DNA of 5,240 bases from an uncultured Clostridia bacterium (GTDB lineage: Bacteria > Bacillota > Clostridia > Oscillospirales > Ruminococcaceae), in NCBI GenBank assembly GCA_947385505.1, contig CANDLP010000196.1, positions 1 to 5,240 on the forward strand, in the 5' to 3' direction. Shown one piece after another: positions 1 to 5,211 of the stretch. The notes under the pieces were generated by a model. That model was not told where the DNA came from and searched no databases. It saw nothing but the letters and a program-made list of their open reading frames with translations. The translations under genes and the position numbers were made by a program. The first letter of the stretch is position 1. The number at the start of each line of letters is the position of its first letter.

Positions 1-46
1 AGATGACGCTCCGTGACTGGAGTTCAGACGTGTGCTCTTCCGATCT
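1..46 (+). other. Illumina adapter contamination at the contig edge (not biological)
   Basis: Bases 13-46 match the TruSeq read-2/index adapter over its full 34 bases, beginning GTGACTGGAGTTC and ending GCTCTTCCGATCT. Before it come AGAT (1-4), the last bases of the P7 flow-cell sequence, and eight bases (5-12, GACGCTCC) exactly where the sample index sits. Genomic sequence starts at 47, in frame within tpiA. Translated on the plus strand the adapter gives the peptide WSSDVCSSDL, seen as a contaminant in protein databases. The segment should be trimmed; nothing to its left is known. Confidence 0.97.
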
Positions 47-139
47 CTTCATAGCCTCAATAAGCGCTTTAGCTTCGGGGCGTGTCTTGTTCATTTTCCA
101 GTTACCGGCAATTACTGCCTTTCTTACGTTCTTTTTCAT
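47..139 (-). CDS. tpiA: Triosephosphate isomerase, N-terminal 31 residues only (cut by the contig edge)
   Basis: Interconverts dihydroxyacetone phosphate and glyceraldehyde 3-phosphate in cytoplasmic glycolysis. The visible part starts MKKNVRKAVIAGNWKMNKT. The AGNWKMNKT block (residues 11-19) is the beta-1 signature of the TIM barrel, and Asn13 and Lys15 correspond to the conserved substrate-contacting Asn and catalytic Lys. The full family length is about 250 residues, so roughly 88% is missing because the adapter joins at base 46; this is a sequencing break, not a gene truncation. The ATG is chosen because a GGAAAGGAAAG ribosome site lies just upstream at about 149-159. The gene begins 41 bases after the pentapeptide-repeat gene and is probably cotranscribed with it and pgk. 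Finding tpiA downstream of pgk is usual in Bacillota. Confidence 0.93.
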
Positions 140-180
140 TTATATGACTTTCCTTTCCAAATATATTAAAAAACAGTTTA

Positions 181-672
181 TTATTTTTCGGTTTCTTCAT
201 TGACAGAAATGTTTTTCTCTCCGCTTTCGTATCTTTCCTTATAGAGTTTCAGCATGTCCTCGACCGGTATGCCGTTTATCTTCATACCCTCCAATTCGCA
301 GTCTCCGTCTATCTCAACATTGCAAAGGTTTGCCGCAAGAAACTTTGACCCGCTGAGATTTACATCGTTAAACTCGCTTTCGGTCATGGCAAGCTTCTGA
401 AACTTGGCGCCGTTCAGCGTACTGTTGTCAAAAACAGTATTCAACAGAGCAAGATTAAGAAAGGATGATTCGTTGAGATTTACGTCGTCAAACAGGCTTT
501 TCTCCATAAACATCTGCTTAAAGGAAGCGTTGCCCCATCTTGAACCTAAAATCCTTGTATAATCCATAAAACAGCTTTGTATTTCGCTGTCGGTGAAACT
601 GCATTCACTGATCCTCGCCTGCCGCGCGCTGCATGATTTAATGGAATGTATTTCAAGGTTTTTAAAATCCAT
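181..672 (-). CDS. Pentapeptide-repeat protein
   Basis: A 163-residue protein made mostly of five-residue repeats. From residue 51 to 121 the central position of each pentad is hydrophobic without a break: F51 M56 F61 L66 F71 L76 F81 L86 F91 M96 F101 L106 F111 L116 I121. Weaker pentads run back to about residue 21. Such repeats form a right-handed quadrilateral beta-helix, here about five coils. The C-terminus (130-163) is a short non-repeat, charged tail. There is no signal peptide or membrane segment, so it should be cytosolic. The ATG at 670-672 is preferred over a TTG two codons upstream because AAAGGA lies nine bases before the ATG but only three before the TTG. It lies between pgk and tpiA on the same strand. 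Some pentapeptide proteins mimic DNA and shield gyrase (Qnr, MfpA), but those are longer and nothing here shows that role; the function is unknown. Confidence 0.85.
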   Translation of the reverse strand: MDFKNLEIHSIKSCSARQARISECSFTDSEIQSCFMDYTRILGSRWGNASFKQMFMEKSLFDDVNLNESSFLNLALLNTVFDNSTLNGAKFQKLAMTESEFNDVNLSGSKFLAANLCNVEIDGDCELEGMKINGIPVEDMLKLYKERYESGEKNISVNEETEK

Positions 673-700
673 GGTCAATAATCCTTTCCGAGCAGTTAAT

Positions 701-721
701 GCCGTTTGAAATTAAAACGGC
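701..721 (-). other. Small hairpin upstream of the pentapeptide-repeat gene
   Basis: GCCGTTT (701-707) and AAACGGC (715-721) are perfect complements around a 7-base loop. In the minus-strand transcript the hairpin lies about 28 bases before the ATG and upstream of the ribosome site. It could protect the 5' end of a processed transcript or tune translation. No T-run follows, so it is not a terminator. It could also be chance. Confidence 0.3.
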
Positions 722-733
722 TATGCCGGCTAA

Positions 734-775
734 AAGCGTTAAAGGGCGGAAAAACCGCCCTTTAGCAATACGCTT
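734..775 (-). terminator. Hairpin after pgk: possible partial terminator or RNA-processing element
   Basis: The inner stem AAAGGGCGG (741-749) pairs perfectly with CCGCCCTTT (755-763) around five bases. An outer stem AAGCGT/ACGCTT (734-739 with 770-775) extends it across an asymmetric internal loop. Read leftward it starts about 45 bases after the pgk stop. The T-tract after the structure is short (CGCTTTTAG), so full termination is doubtful. A leaky terminator or stabilising 3' hairpin that makes pgk mRNA more abundant than the downstream pentapeptide and tpiA mRNA fits best. I see no good promoter between it and the pentapeptide gene. Confidence 0.5.
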
Positions 776-819
776 CAGAAAAAGTCAGTATTGCCGCTTT
801 TATCCGCGTATTTTTTATT

Positions 820-2040
820 TTACTTGTCCTGAATCACATCAATGCCGGGAAGTACCTTTCCTTCCAGATATTCAAGAGAAGCGCCGCCGCCTGTGGAGAT
901 ATGGCTCATTTTGTCAGCGTAGCCAAGCTGTACGACAGCAGCCGCACTGTCTCCGCCGCCGATAACGGTTGTGGCGTCAGTGTCGGCAAGAGCCTTGGCA
1001 ACCGCCTTTGTACCCTCAGCAAGAACAGGGTTTTCAAATACGCCCATGGGTCCGTTCCAAACAACGGTTTTTGCCGATTTAACCTCGTTTGCAAAAAGCT
1101 CCATGGTTTTGGGACCGATATCAAGCCCCATCATATCGGCAGGTATTTTGCTGCTTTCAACAATTGAGATTTCAATAGCTGCGTCAATTGGATCGGGGAA
1201 TGACTTTGCAACAGCGGTATCAACAGGAAGCAGCAGCTTCTTGCCTAATTTGTTTGCCTTATCAAGCATTTCCTTGCAGTAATCAAGCTTCTCTTCGTCT
1301 ACAAGAGAGGTACCGATTTCACCGCCCTGCGCCTTTATAAAGGTATAAGCCATGCCACCGCCTATAATGAGAGTATCGCACTTTTCAAGAAGGTTGGAGA
1401 TAACGTTGAGCTTATCCGCTACCTTTGCACCGCCTAAAATGGCAACAAAGGGACGAACGGGATTTTCAACGGCGTTTCCGAGGAACTCTATCTCCTTGTT
1501 CATAAGATAGCCTACCGCCGTTTCCTTAACAAACTTGGTAACACCCGCCGTAGAAGCGTGAGCTCTGTGAGCGGAGCCAAAAGCGTCCATAACAAAAAAT
1601 TCGTTGTCTACCAGATCGCCAAGCTCCTTGGAAAATCCTTCGCCGTTCTTAGTCTCGTCAGCGCCTCTGAAGCGTGTGTTTTCAAGTACTACTATCTCGC
1701 CGTCGCCCATTTCGGCAACAGCCTTTTTCGCGTTATCGCCGACAACGGCATCGTCAGCGGCAAATACTACCTTTGTCTTAACCAGCTCAGCCAGTCTGTC
1801 TGCGGCGGGCTTAAGAGAGAACTTAGCTTCGGGGCCGTTTTTGGGTTTTCCCAAGTGAGAGCAAAGAACGATCTTGGCTCCGTTTTCAACCAGTTTGTTG
1901 ATAGTGGGGAGGGCGGCAACGATTCTGTTGTCATTTGTGATCTTTCCGTCCTTCAAAGGCACGTTAAAGTCTACACGGACAAGAACCTTTTTTCCTTTTA
2001 CATTAAGGTCTTCCACGTTTTTCTTGTTAAGCTTGCTCAT
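820..2040 (-). CDS. pgk: Phosphoglycerate kinase
   Basis: Transfers phosphate from 1,3-bisphosphoglycerate to ADP, the first ATP-yielding step of glycolysis, in the cytosol. The protein has 406 residues, the usual bacterial length. Signature motifs are intact in order: [11 protein letters not shown] (21-31) and SHLGKP (61-66) for 3-phosphoglycerate binding, LENTRF (119-124), [13 protein letters not shown] (152-164), GGAKVADK (203-210), GGGMAYTF (227-234), then the nucleotide domain and hinge WNGPMGVFE (328-336), GGGDSAAA (361-368) and STGGGASLE (382-390). The ATG at 2038-2040 is chosen because AAGGAAGG lies eight bases upstream and the family normally begins about here; a longer reading to 2088 has no such support. 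Its own promoter lies about 70 bases upstream, and the pentapeptide gene and tpiA follow. No gap gene, a frequent upstream partner, is present. Confidence 0.98.
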   Translation of the reverse strand: MSKLNKKNVEDLNVKGKKVLVRVDFNVPLKDGKITNDNRIVAALPTINKLVENGAKIVLCSHLGKPKNGPEAKFSLKPAADRLAELVKTKVVFAADDAVVGDNAKKAVAEMGDGEIVVLENTRFRGADETKNGEGFSKELGDLVDNEFFVMDAFGSAHRAHASTAGVTKFVKETAVGYLMNKEIEFLGNAVENPVRPFVAILGGAKVADKLNVISNLLEKCDTLIIGGGMAYTFIKAQGGEIGTSLVDEEKLDYCKEMLDKANKLGKKLLLPVDTAVAKSFPDPIDAAIEISIVESSKIPADMMGLDIGPKTMELFANEVKSAKTVVWNGPMGVFENPVLAEGTKAVAKALADTDATTVIGGGDSAAAVVQLGYADKMSHISTGGGASLEYLEGKVLPGIDVIQDK

Positions 2041-2116
2041 TTTGTTACCTTCCTTTATGATAAATTTTATTTGAAGCAAAATTACCAAAGCAAAAAGCAG
2101 TTGGCATTACTTTATT

Positions 2117-2145
2117 ATTTTAACAGAAAAGCCAAAGTATTTCAA
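2117..2145 (-). promoter_or_regulatory. SigmaA-type promoter for pgk
   Basis: On the minus strand TTGAAA (2140-2145) and TAAAAT (2117-2122) are separated by exactly 17 bases. Transcription would start near 2110, giving a leader of about 70 bases before the pgk ATG. No hairpin terminator is visible between the degV stop and this promoter, so read-through from degV could add to expression. Confidence 0.75.
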
Positions 2146-2190
2146 GAGATTTTATGAATTTTTTTCCAATTTGTTTAATAGACATTGAAA

Positions 2191-3060
2191 TTATCTTCTG
2201 GCCTTGCCCTTGGTAATAACCCCTATAAAGCAGGGACCTGCGTTGCAGGCAACCACTCCGCCGCAGGATTCCTGCATAGTGAGATCGTATCCAACCTTTT
2301 TCGTCATTGTCTTCCTGAAAAGCTCTTCCATTTCGGGAGCGGTTGTGGTCAATATATGCCATGGTGTTTCGGGAATCATACGCTCGCTTATATACTGCAC
2401 CGCGTCGTTTACCGCCGCTTTCTCACCACGGCTCTTCTTGACCACCTGCGTATCCCCGTCAATAAGCGAGATAACGGGCTTAAGGGACAGCATCTCGCCC
2501 AAAAAGCTCGCCGCCGCGCTTATTCTGCCGGATTTCTTCATATGACGAAGATTAAATCCGATAATGTGAATTTCACAACAGTTGAACCAATCCTCCATAA
2601 ATGCGATAACCATTTCACAGCTTTGACCTGCCTCAAGCTTTCTCGCCGCTTCCACAACCGGATAGCCGTAGCCTAAGGAATAGCAGTGGCTGTCAATAAT
2701 GTGTATTTTCGTGTTTCCAAGCTCGCCCGCTTCGCGGAGGTTCTTTTCAGCAAGTACCGCATTGGCATAAGTCTGAGATCCGGCAGAGTTGATAACAGTT
2801 ACTATTACATCGTCCCAACCCTCTTTTGCGCACTCTTTAAACTTCTCCTCAAATCTCAGAACTGTTATCTGGCTGGTTTTAGGCAATTCCGGAGACTTGT
2901 CGATTATTTCAAAAAATTCCTCATTTGTAACGGTTTTTCTTTCAACAAAAGTCTTTTCTCCTAAAGTGATGTCAAAGCACATTATGTCGATATTGTACCG
3001 CGCTTCATCCTCCTTGGAAATATCACAGCCGCTGTCAGTAATGATTTTTACCTTTGCCAT
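2191..3060 (-). CDS. DegV family protein (FakB-like fatty-acid-binding protein)
   Basis: A 289-residue protein, the normal DegV length. DegV proteins hold a fatty acid; the FakB members present it to the kinase FakA, which makes acyl-phosphate for phospholipid synthesis. Visible landmarks are KIITDSGCDIS (5-15), PKTSQIT (60-66), the NSAGSQTYANA block (91-101) in place of the usual SSxLSGTYxSA, IIDS (121-124), and KSGRISAAASFLG (176-188) leading to LKPVISLIDG. Near the C-terminus, where characterised FakB proteins have a His before GPG, this one reads CNAGPCFIG with Asn273. Ligand binding may therefore differ, and FakB activity is not assured. The ATG at 3058-3060 has AAAGGA about nine bases upstream; an upstream GTG reading to 3099 lacks a comparable site. 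It lies 62 bases after trmL, probably in one transcript. No fakA gene is in the window. Confidence 0.92.
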   Translation of the reverse strand: MAKVKIITDSGCDISKEDEARYNIDIMCFDITLGEKTFVERKTVTNEEFFEIIDKSPELPKTSQITVLRFEEKFKECAKEGWDDVIVTVINSAGSQTYANAVLAEKNLREAGELGNTKIHIIDSHCYSLGYGYPVVEAARKLEAGQSCEMVIAFMEDWFNCCEIHIIGFNLRHMKKSGRISAAASFLGEMLSLKPVISLIDGDTQVVKKSRGEKAAVNDAVQYISERMIPETPWHILTTTAPEMEELFRKTMTKKVGYDLTMQESCGGVVACNAGPCFIGVITKGKARR

Positions 3061-3122
3061 AGTTTTATTCCTTTCTTTTTGCACCTGTCCGCACACCATT
3101 TTAATGTGGAAAGGTTTATATT

Positions 3123-3632
3123 TTATAAATTGTTTTCAGATGTCCAGTTATATTGTGTAAGCCGTCCATTGCTTCGGAGTTCGGGAAAGCCCCACTGTCT
3201 CAGCGCCTCATATGTTCCTATTGCCACGCTGTTTGACAGATTAAGGCTTCGGGCTTCGTCTATCATAGGGATGCGCACACACCGCTCTTTATTTTCATAA
3301 AGCAGCTTTTCGGGAAGACCCTTATCCTCCCTTCCGAAAACAATATAGCAATTGTCATGATATTTAACATCGCAGTAAGTATTTACGGCTTTTGTGGAAT
3401 AAAAAAACATTTCACCCTTATTTTTTCCGAAAAAATCATTTAAGCCGTCATAATAGCTTATATCCAAAAAATGCCAATAGTCAAGCCCCGCGTGTTTAAG
3501 CTTTTTATCATCCACAGAAAAGCCCATAGGTTTTACCAAATGAAGCCTCGCCCCCGTCACAGCACAGGTACGGGCGATATTTCCCGTATTCTGCGGTATT
3601 TGCGGCTCAACCAGTACAATATTGAGTACCGT
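3123..3632 (-). CDS. trmL: tRNA (cytidine/uridine-34 2'-O)-methyltransferase, apparent ACG start
   Basis: A SPOUT-class (trefoil-knot) methyltransferase that uses S-adenosylmethionine to methylate the ribose of wobble base 34, in E. coli of two tRNA-Leu species. The 169-residue reading has all three family motifs: NTGNIARTCA (15-24), FGREDKGLP (99-107) and IPM..RSLNLSNSVAI (121-138), plus AGLDYW (48-53). The N-terminal block LNIVLVEPQIPQNTGN is required for the knot but lies before the first ATG/GTG/TTG in frame (GTG at 3558-3560). An in-frame TAA lies 18 bases before the ACG (3630-3632), and the ACG follows a strong GGAGG (3641-3645) by eight bases. The gene therefore almost certainly starts here, either by rare ACG initiation or because an ATG was mutated or misread. 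It has its own promoter, and degV follows. Confidence 0.92.
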   Translation of the reverse strand, partial: TVLNIVLVEPQIPQNTGNIARTCAVTGARLHLVKPMGFSVDDKKLKHAGLDYWHFLDISYYDGLNDFFGKNKGEMFFYSTKAVNTYCDVKYHDNCYIVFGREDKGLPEKLLYENKERCVRIPMIDEARSLNLSNSVAIGTYEALRQWGFPELRSNGRLTQYNWTSENNL

Positions 3633-3640
3633 AGTTAAAT

Positions 3641-3645
3641 CCTCC
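3641..3645 (-). promoter_or_regulatory. Strong ribosome binding site that fixes the trmL start
   Basis: GGAGG on the minus strand, eight bases before the ACG at 3630-3632. No ATG, GTG or TTG in the trmL frame lies within normal reach of it, which is the main evidence that the ACG is the functional or ancestral start. Confidence 0.8.
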
Positions 3646-3673
3646 GTTTAATTCTAAATTACACCCTAAGCAC

Positions 3674-3719
3674 TATTTTCAAATAAACCATATTTTATCC
3701 ATTCATTTATTTGAAAATA
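3674..3719. repeat. Perfect 14-bp inverted repeat in the trmL leader
   Basis: TATTTTCAAATAAA (3674-3687) recurs as its exact reverse complement at 3706-3719, with an 18-base spacer. It lies between the trmL promoter and ribosome site, so in RNA it could form an AU-rich hairpin in the leader; in DNA it could be a repressor operator. It has one G/C pair per arm, so as RNA it would be weak, and no terminator T-run is tied to it. Confidence 0.6.
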
Positions 3720-3754
3720 TTATTAAATACAATTTCTCTATAATAACCGATAAT

Positions 3755-3783
3755 ATTGTAACATATTTTCCATAATTTGTAAA
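3755..3783 (-). promoter_or_regulatory. SigmaA-type promoter for trmL-degV
   Basis: On the minus strand TTTACA (3778-3783) and TACAAT (3755-3760) are separated by 17 bases, with TGT directly before the -10 as in extended -10 promoters. Transcription would start near 3748, giving a trmL leader of about 115 bases that includes the inverted repeat. Confidence 0.65.
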
Positions 3784-3807
3784 GAGGCTTAATTTTATGT
3801 AAATTAT

Positions 3808-3880
3808 AAAAACAAATAAAATTACAAAAGTTTACAAATTTGCAAAAAATTTGCAAAAAATTATCTTAAATTTGCAAAAA
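3808..3880 (+). repeat. Phased A-tracts with three copies of AAATTTGCAAAAA
   Basis: The 13-mer AAATTTGCAAAAA occurs at 3836-3848, 3847-3859 and 3868-3880. The G of each copy lies at 3842, 3853 and 3874, that is 11 and 21 bases apart, one and two helical turns. A-runs further left at about 3810, 3820, 3828 and 3837 continue an approximate 8-11 base period. Phased A-tracts bend DNA and, just upstream of a -35 box, can act as an UP element; the repeated 13-mer could also be a protein site. The last copy ends three bases before the rightward -35. Confidence 0.6.
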
Positions 3881-3883
3881 TAC

Positions 3884-3912
3884 TTGTATTTTTTTTTAAT
3901 ATGTGTTATTAT
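3884..3912 (+). promoter_or_regulatory. SigmaA-type promoter for the histone-tail/SCP2-like gene
   Basis: TTGTAT (3884-3889) and TATTAT (3907-3912) are 17 bases apart, and TGT before the -10 makes an extended -10. An overlapping TATAAT at 3910-3915 gives a better -10 match but a 20-base spacer. Start near 3919, with a leader of about 58 bases. Confidence 0.6.
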
Positions 3913-3976
3913 AATAAAGTAAGTAATATAAACCCGCGTGTCGGAAATGAAATTGAATCGAAAGGAATAACAGATC

Positions 3977-4555
3977 ATGGCCGAAGAGAAAGCCACAAAG
4001 GCAACAAGAAGAACCGCTAAAACCAAGGCAGCCGTAAATGCTTCCGCTGTTACCAATGCTCCCGAAGATAAGAAGGTATCCGAAGCTAAGACCGCCGAAA
4101 AGAAAACTACGGCGAGAAAAACCGCCGATAAGCCCAAGACAAAAACCACCAGGACTTCAAAGACTGCCGGAACAAGAGCCGGAAGAACCAAAAAGCCTGT
4201 CAGCACCGCTATTGTATTAGACGATCTCACCACCGCCGTATGGAAAAACATTGAAAATAAGGATGTTACCGAGGTTCCCTGCGCAATTGCCATTCAGGTC
4301 AACGTATTCGATACGGGTATTTTCTATATTGCTGTTAAGGCTAACCCCGATGAGGACAAACAGGTAATGCAGTCCGATTATTACCTTGCCGACGGTATTG
4401 TTGATACTTCCGCCGAGGAAGTACTCAAAATTGCCAAAGGCGATTATGACTTTTTAGAAGCCGTTAAGGCCGGACGTCTCAATTATCGCGGCGATCTCAG
4501 TAAAGCTGTCAGGTTAGCGGGAATCCTTAAGGCAACTCCAAATTCGGGCAAATAA
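3977..4555 (+). CDS. Histone-H1-like basic tail fused to an SCP2-like domain
   Basis: A 192-residue protein in two parts. Residues 1-74 are low-complexity, rich in Lys, Arg, Ala and Thr (22 K/R against 7 D/E), with KTKAA- and TARKT-type runs like eukaryotic H1 tails and bacterial AlgP/HctB-like proteins; such tails usually bind DNA or RNA and are disordered. Residues about 80-187 are a compact domain. Its end, DTSAEEVLKIAKGDYDFL (143-160) then AGRLNYRGDLSKAVRLAGIL (165-184), matches the SCP2 pattern of a hydrophobic helix, a 'G.l...G' turn and the GDL..A..L helix; SCP2 domains bind lipids or acyl chains in a hydrophobic tunnel. There is no signal peptide or membrane segment. AAAGGA lies about ten bases before the ATG. 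It is a single-gene unit with its own promoter and terminator. The SCP2 assignment is by pattern, not search, and the biological role is unknown. Confidence 0.8.
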   Translation: MAEEKATKATRRTAKTKAAVNASAVTNAPEDKKVSEAKTAEKKTTARKTADKPKTKTTRTSKTAGTRAGRTKKPVSTAIVLDDLTTAVWKNIENKDVTEVPCAIAIQVNVFDTGIFYIAVKANPDEDKQVMQSDYYLADGIVDTSAEEVLKIAKGDYDFLEAVKAGRLNYRGDLSKAVRLAGILKATPNSGK

Positions 4556-4648
4556 CGGAAGCAAAAGATTAAAGCTGAGATAAGATTTTTTAAAGTTGAT
4601 TTTTGTGGGCTTTTTAGGTTATGGAAACCTTATACACTGTTTTATATA

Positions 4649-4680
4649 CCGCGGTCTTTTGGGATCGCGGGTTTTTATTT
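4649..4680 (+). terminator. Intrinsic terminator of the SCP2-like gene
   Basis: CCGCGGTC (4649-4656) pairs with GATCGCGG (4663-4670) as an 8-bp stem with one G-U pair and a 6-base loop, followed by GTTTTTATTT. The position, 93 bases after the stop codon, gives a moderately long 3' leader. The intervening 4556-4648 holds only a weak 5-bp hairpin (AGGTT/AACCT, 4616-4630). Confidence 0.8.
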
Positions 4681-4731
4681 TAAATAATATCAAGTCCTGT
4701 CTAAAATACAGACAGGACTTGATATTATTTA
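4681..4731. repeat. Perfect 22-bp inverted repeat, probable bidirectional terminator
   Basis: Bases 4681-4702 and 4710-4731 are exact reverse complements around a 7-base loop (AAAATAC); the core is CAAGTCCTGTCT/AGACAGGACTTG with AT-rich outer arms. It lies between two convergent genes: the SCP2-like gene, which already has a terminator immediately before it, and the leftward broken gene whose stop is only 22 bases to its right. Terminating the leftward transcript is the simplest role, although the T-run is inside the outer stem rather than after it. A small dispersed palindromic repeat is an alternative. Confidence 0.7.
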
Positions 4732-4752
4732 TACATTTTACAAAAACAGCCG

Positions 4753-5147
4753 TTATTTTTCAATGTATTTTCTTTCTCTGGTGCCCAAAGTGTTTTTAAA
4801 AATGACCGTTCCGGTTTCGTCTTTATCGAAGGTGTATTCAACGGAGCCGTGCCAGCCGTCTTTAAGGTCTTTAGGCTCGTAGCGCCTGAAAAGTCCGTCC
4901 TCCACGGGAAAATAGCCTTGTCCTTTTCCCTTGTATTCGGTCAGTTCCCATACCGCGTCGAGAGTATCGTTTTTGTACTTTCTCAGGTACTTTACTATAC
5001 CCACCTGCGGAGCGAACCAGAATTCCCTTATGCCGTTCATATAACCGCCCCATGAATCCTTTCGCCGTTCTTTTCAATACGTATATGGCGGCAGTCGGAA
5101 AATTCGCCTGATGCTGTCTTTACGGTTTCTTCCGGTAATACCTTATA
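4753..5147 (-). pseudogene. 3' remnant of an unrecognised gene, frameshifted and cut by a probable insertion
   Basis: The intact downstream part (ATG at 5038-5040 to TAA at 4753-4755) encodes 95 residues with GIREFWFAPQVGIVKYLRKY and KDLKDGWHGSVEYTF. In the same frame the codons before that ATG still read plausible protein (KDSWGGY), up to a TGA. In another frame, 5147 to 5037, the DNA reads YKVLPEETVKTASGEFSDC and then HIRIEKNGER, also protein-like. One missing base at AAA (5060-5062, minus strand GGCGAAAGG) would join the two as NGEKDSWGGYMNG. The upstream frame meets a TAG at 5148-5150, where sequence character changes. So about 130 residues of a C-terminal region survive. I do not recognise the family; the aromatic, beta-rich pattern suggests an extracytoplasmic domain, but no signal peptide is left to judge by. 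Alternatively the 95-residue part is a small gene coupled through the ATGA overlap. Confidence 0.55.
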
Positions 5148-5166
5148 CTAATCCCATTTAGAAACT

Positions 5167-5195
5167 TTGACAAAAATTACAGAAAATGATATAAT
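5167..5195 (+). promoter_or_regulatory. Perfect consensus sigmaA promoter
   Basis: TTGACA (5167-5172) and TATAAT (5190-5195) with exactly 17 bases between, and TGA before the -10 as an extended -10 element. Transcription would start near 5202, leaving a leader of about ten bases, so the ribosome site (GGGTGA, 5202-5207) would sit at the very 5' end of the mRNA. Confidence 0.85.
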
Positions 5196-5211
5196 AAAAA
5201 AGGGTGAAAAA

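Larger units (their letters stand above)
3633..3976. promoter_or_regulatory. Divergent AT-rich control region between trmL and the SCP2-like gene
   Basis: These 344 bases contain no convincing gene. They hold the trmL ribosome site and leader with a 14-bp inverted repeat, the trmL promoter, a phased A-tract segment and the rightward promoter, listed separately. The two -35 boxes are about 100 bases apart and face away from each other across the A-tracts. An 8-bp inverted pair, TTTGTAAA (3776-3783, overlapping the trmL -35) and TTTACAAA (3831-3838), could be operator half-sites but may be chance in such AT-rich DNA. Confidence 0.7.

Noticed and set aside
3..203. 66-residue plus-strand ORF
   Set aside because: Its first residues are translated adapter and the rest is antisense to tpiA and the pentapeptide gene end.
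1558..2157. 199-residue plus-strand ORF opposite pgk
   Set aside because: Antisense shadow of a complete pgk; it shows no domain pattern and covers the pgk promoter.
2185..2676. 163-residue plus-strand ORF opposite degV
   Set aside because: Antisense shadow of an intact DegV gene, with no ribosome site or recognisable motif.
3674..3719. Invertible promoter or phase-variation switch
   Set aside because: The 18-base spacer is too short to hold a promoter and no recombinase gene is nearby.
3808..3880. CRISPR array or replication-origin iterons
   Set aside because: The three short repeats overlap or sit close together with no spacers of regular length, and no cas, dnaA or rep gene is present; phased A-tracts explain them better.
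3633..3976. Riboswitch or T-box in the trmL leader
   Set aside because: The leader is too AT-rich and lacks any conserved GC-rich core or T-box sequence; only the 14-bp inverted repeat is visible.
3832..4293. 153-residue minus-strand ORF rich in Val, Ala and Phe
   Set aside because: It is the reverse complement of the Lys/Ala/Thr-rich coding region, which gives a false membrane-like sequence, and it runs into the AT-rich control region.
4871..5077. 68-residue minus-strand ORF overlapping the broken gene in another frame
   Set aside because: Arginine-rich out-of-frame reading that does not match the more protein-like frames at the same place.
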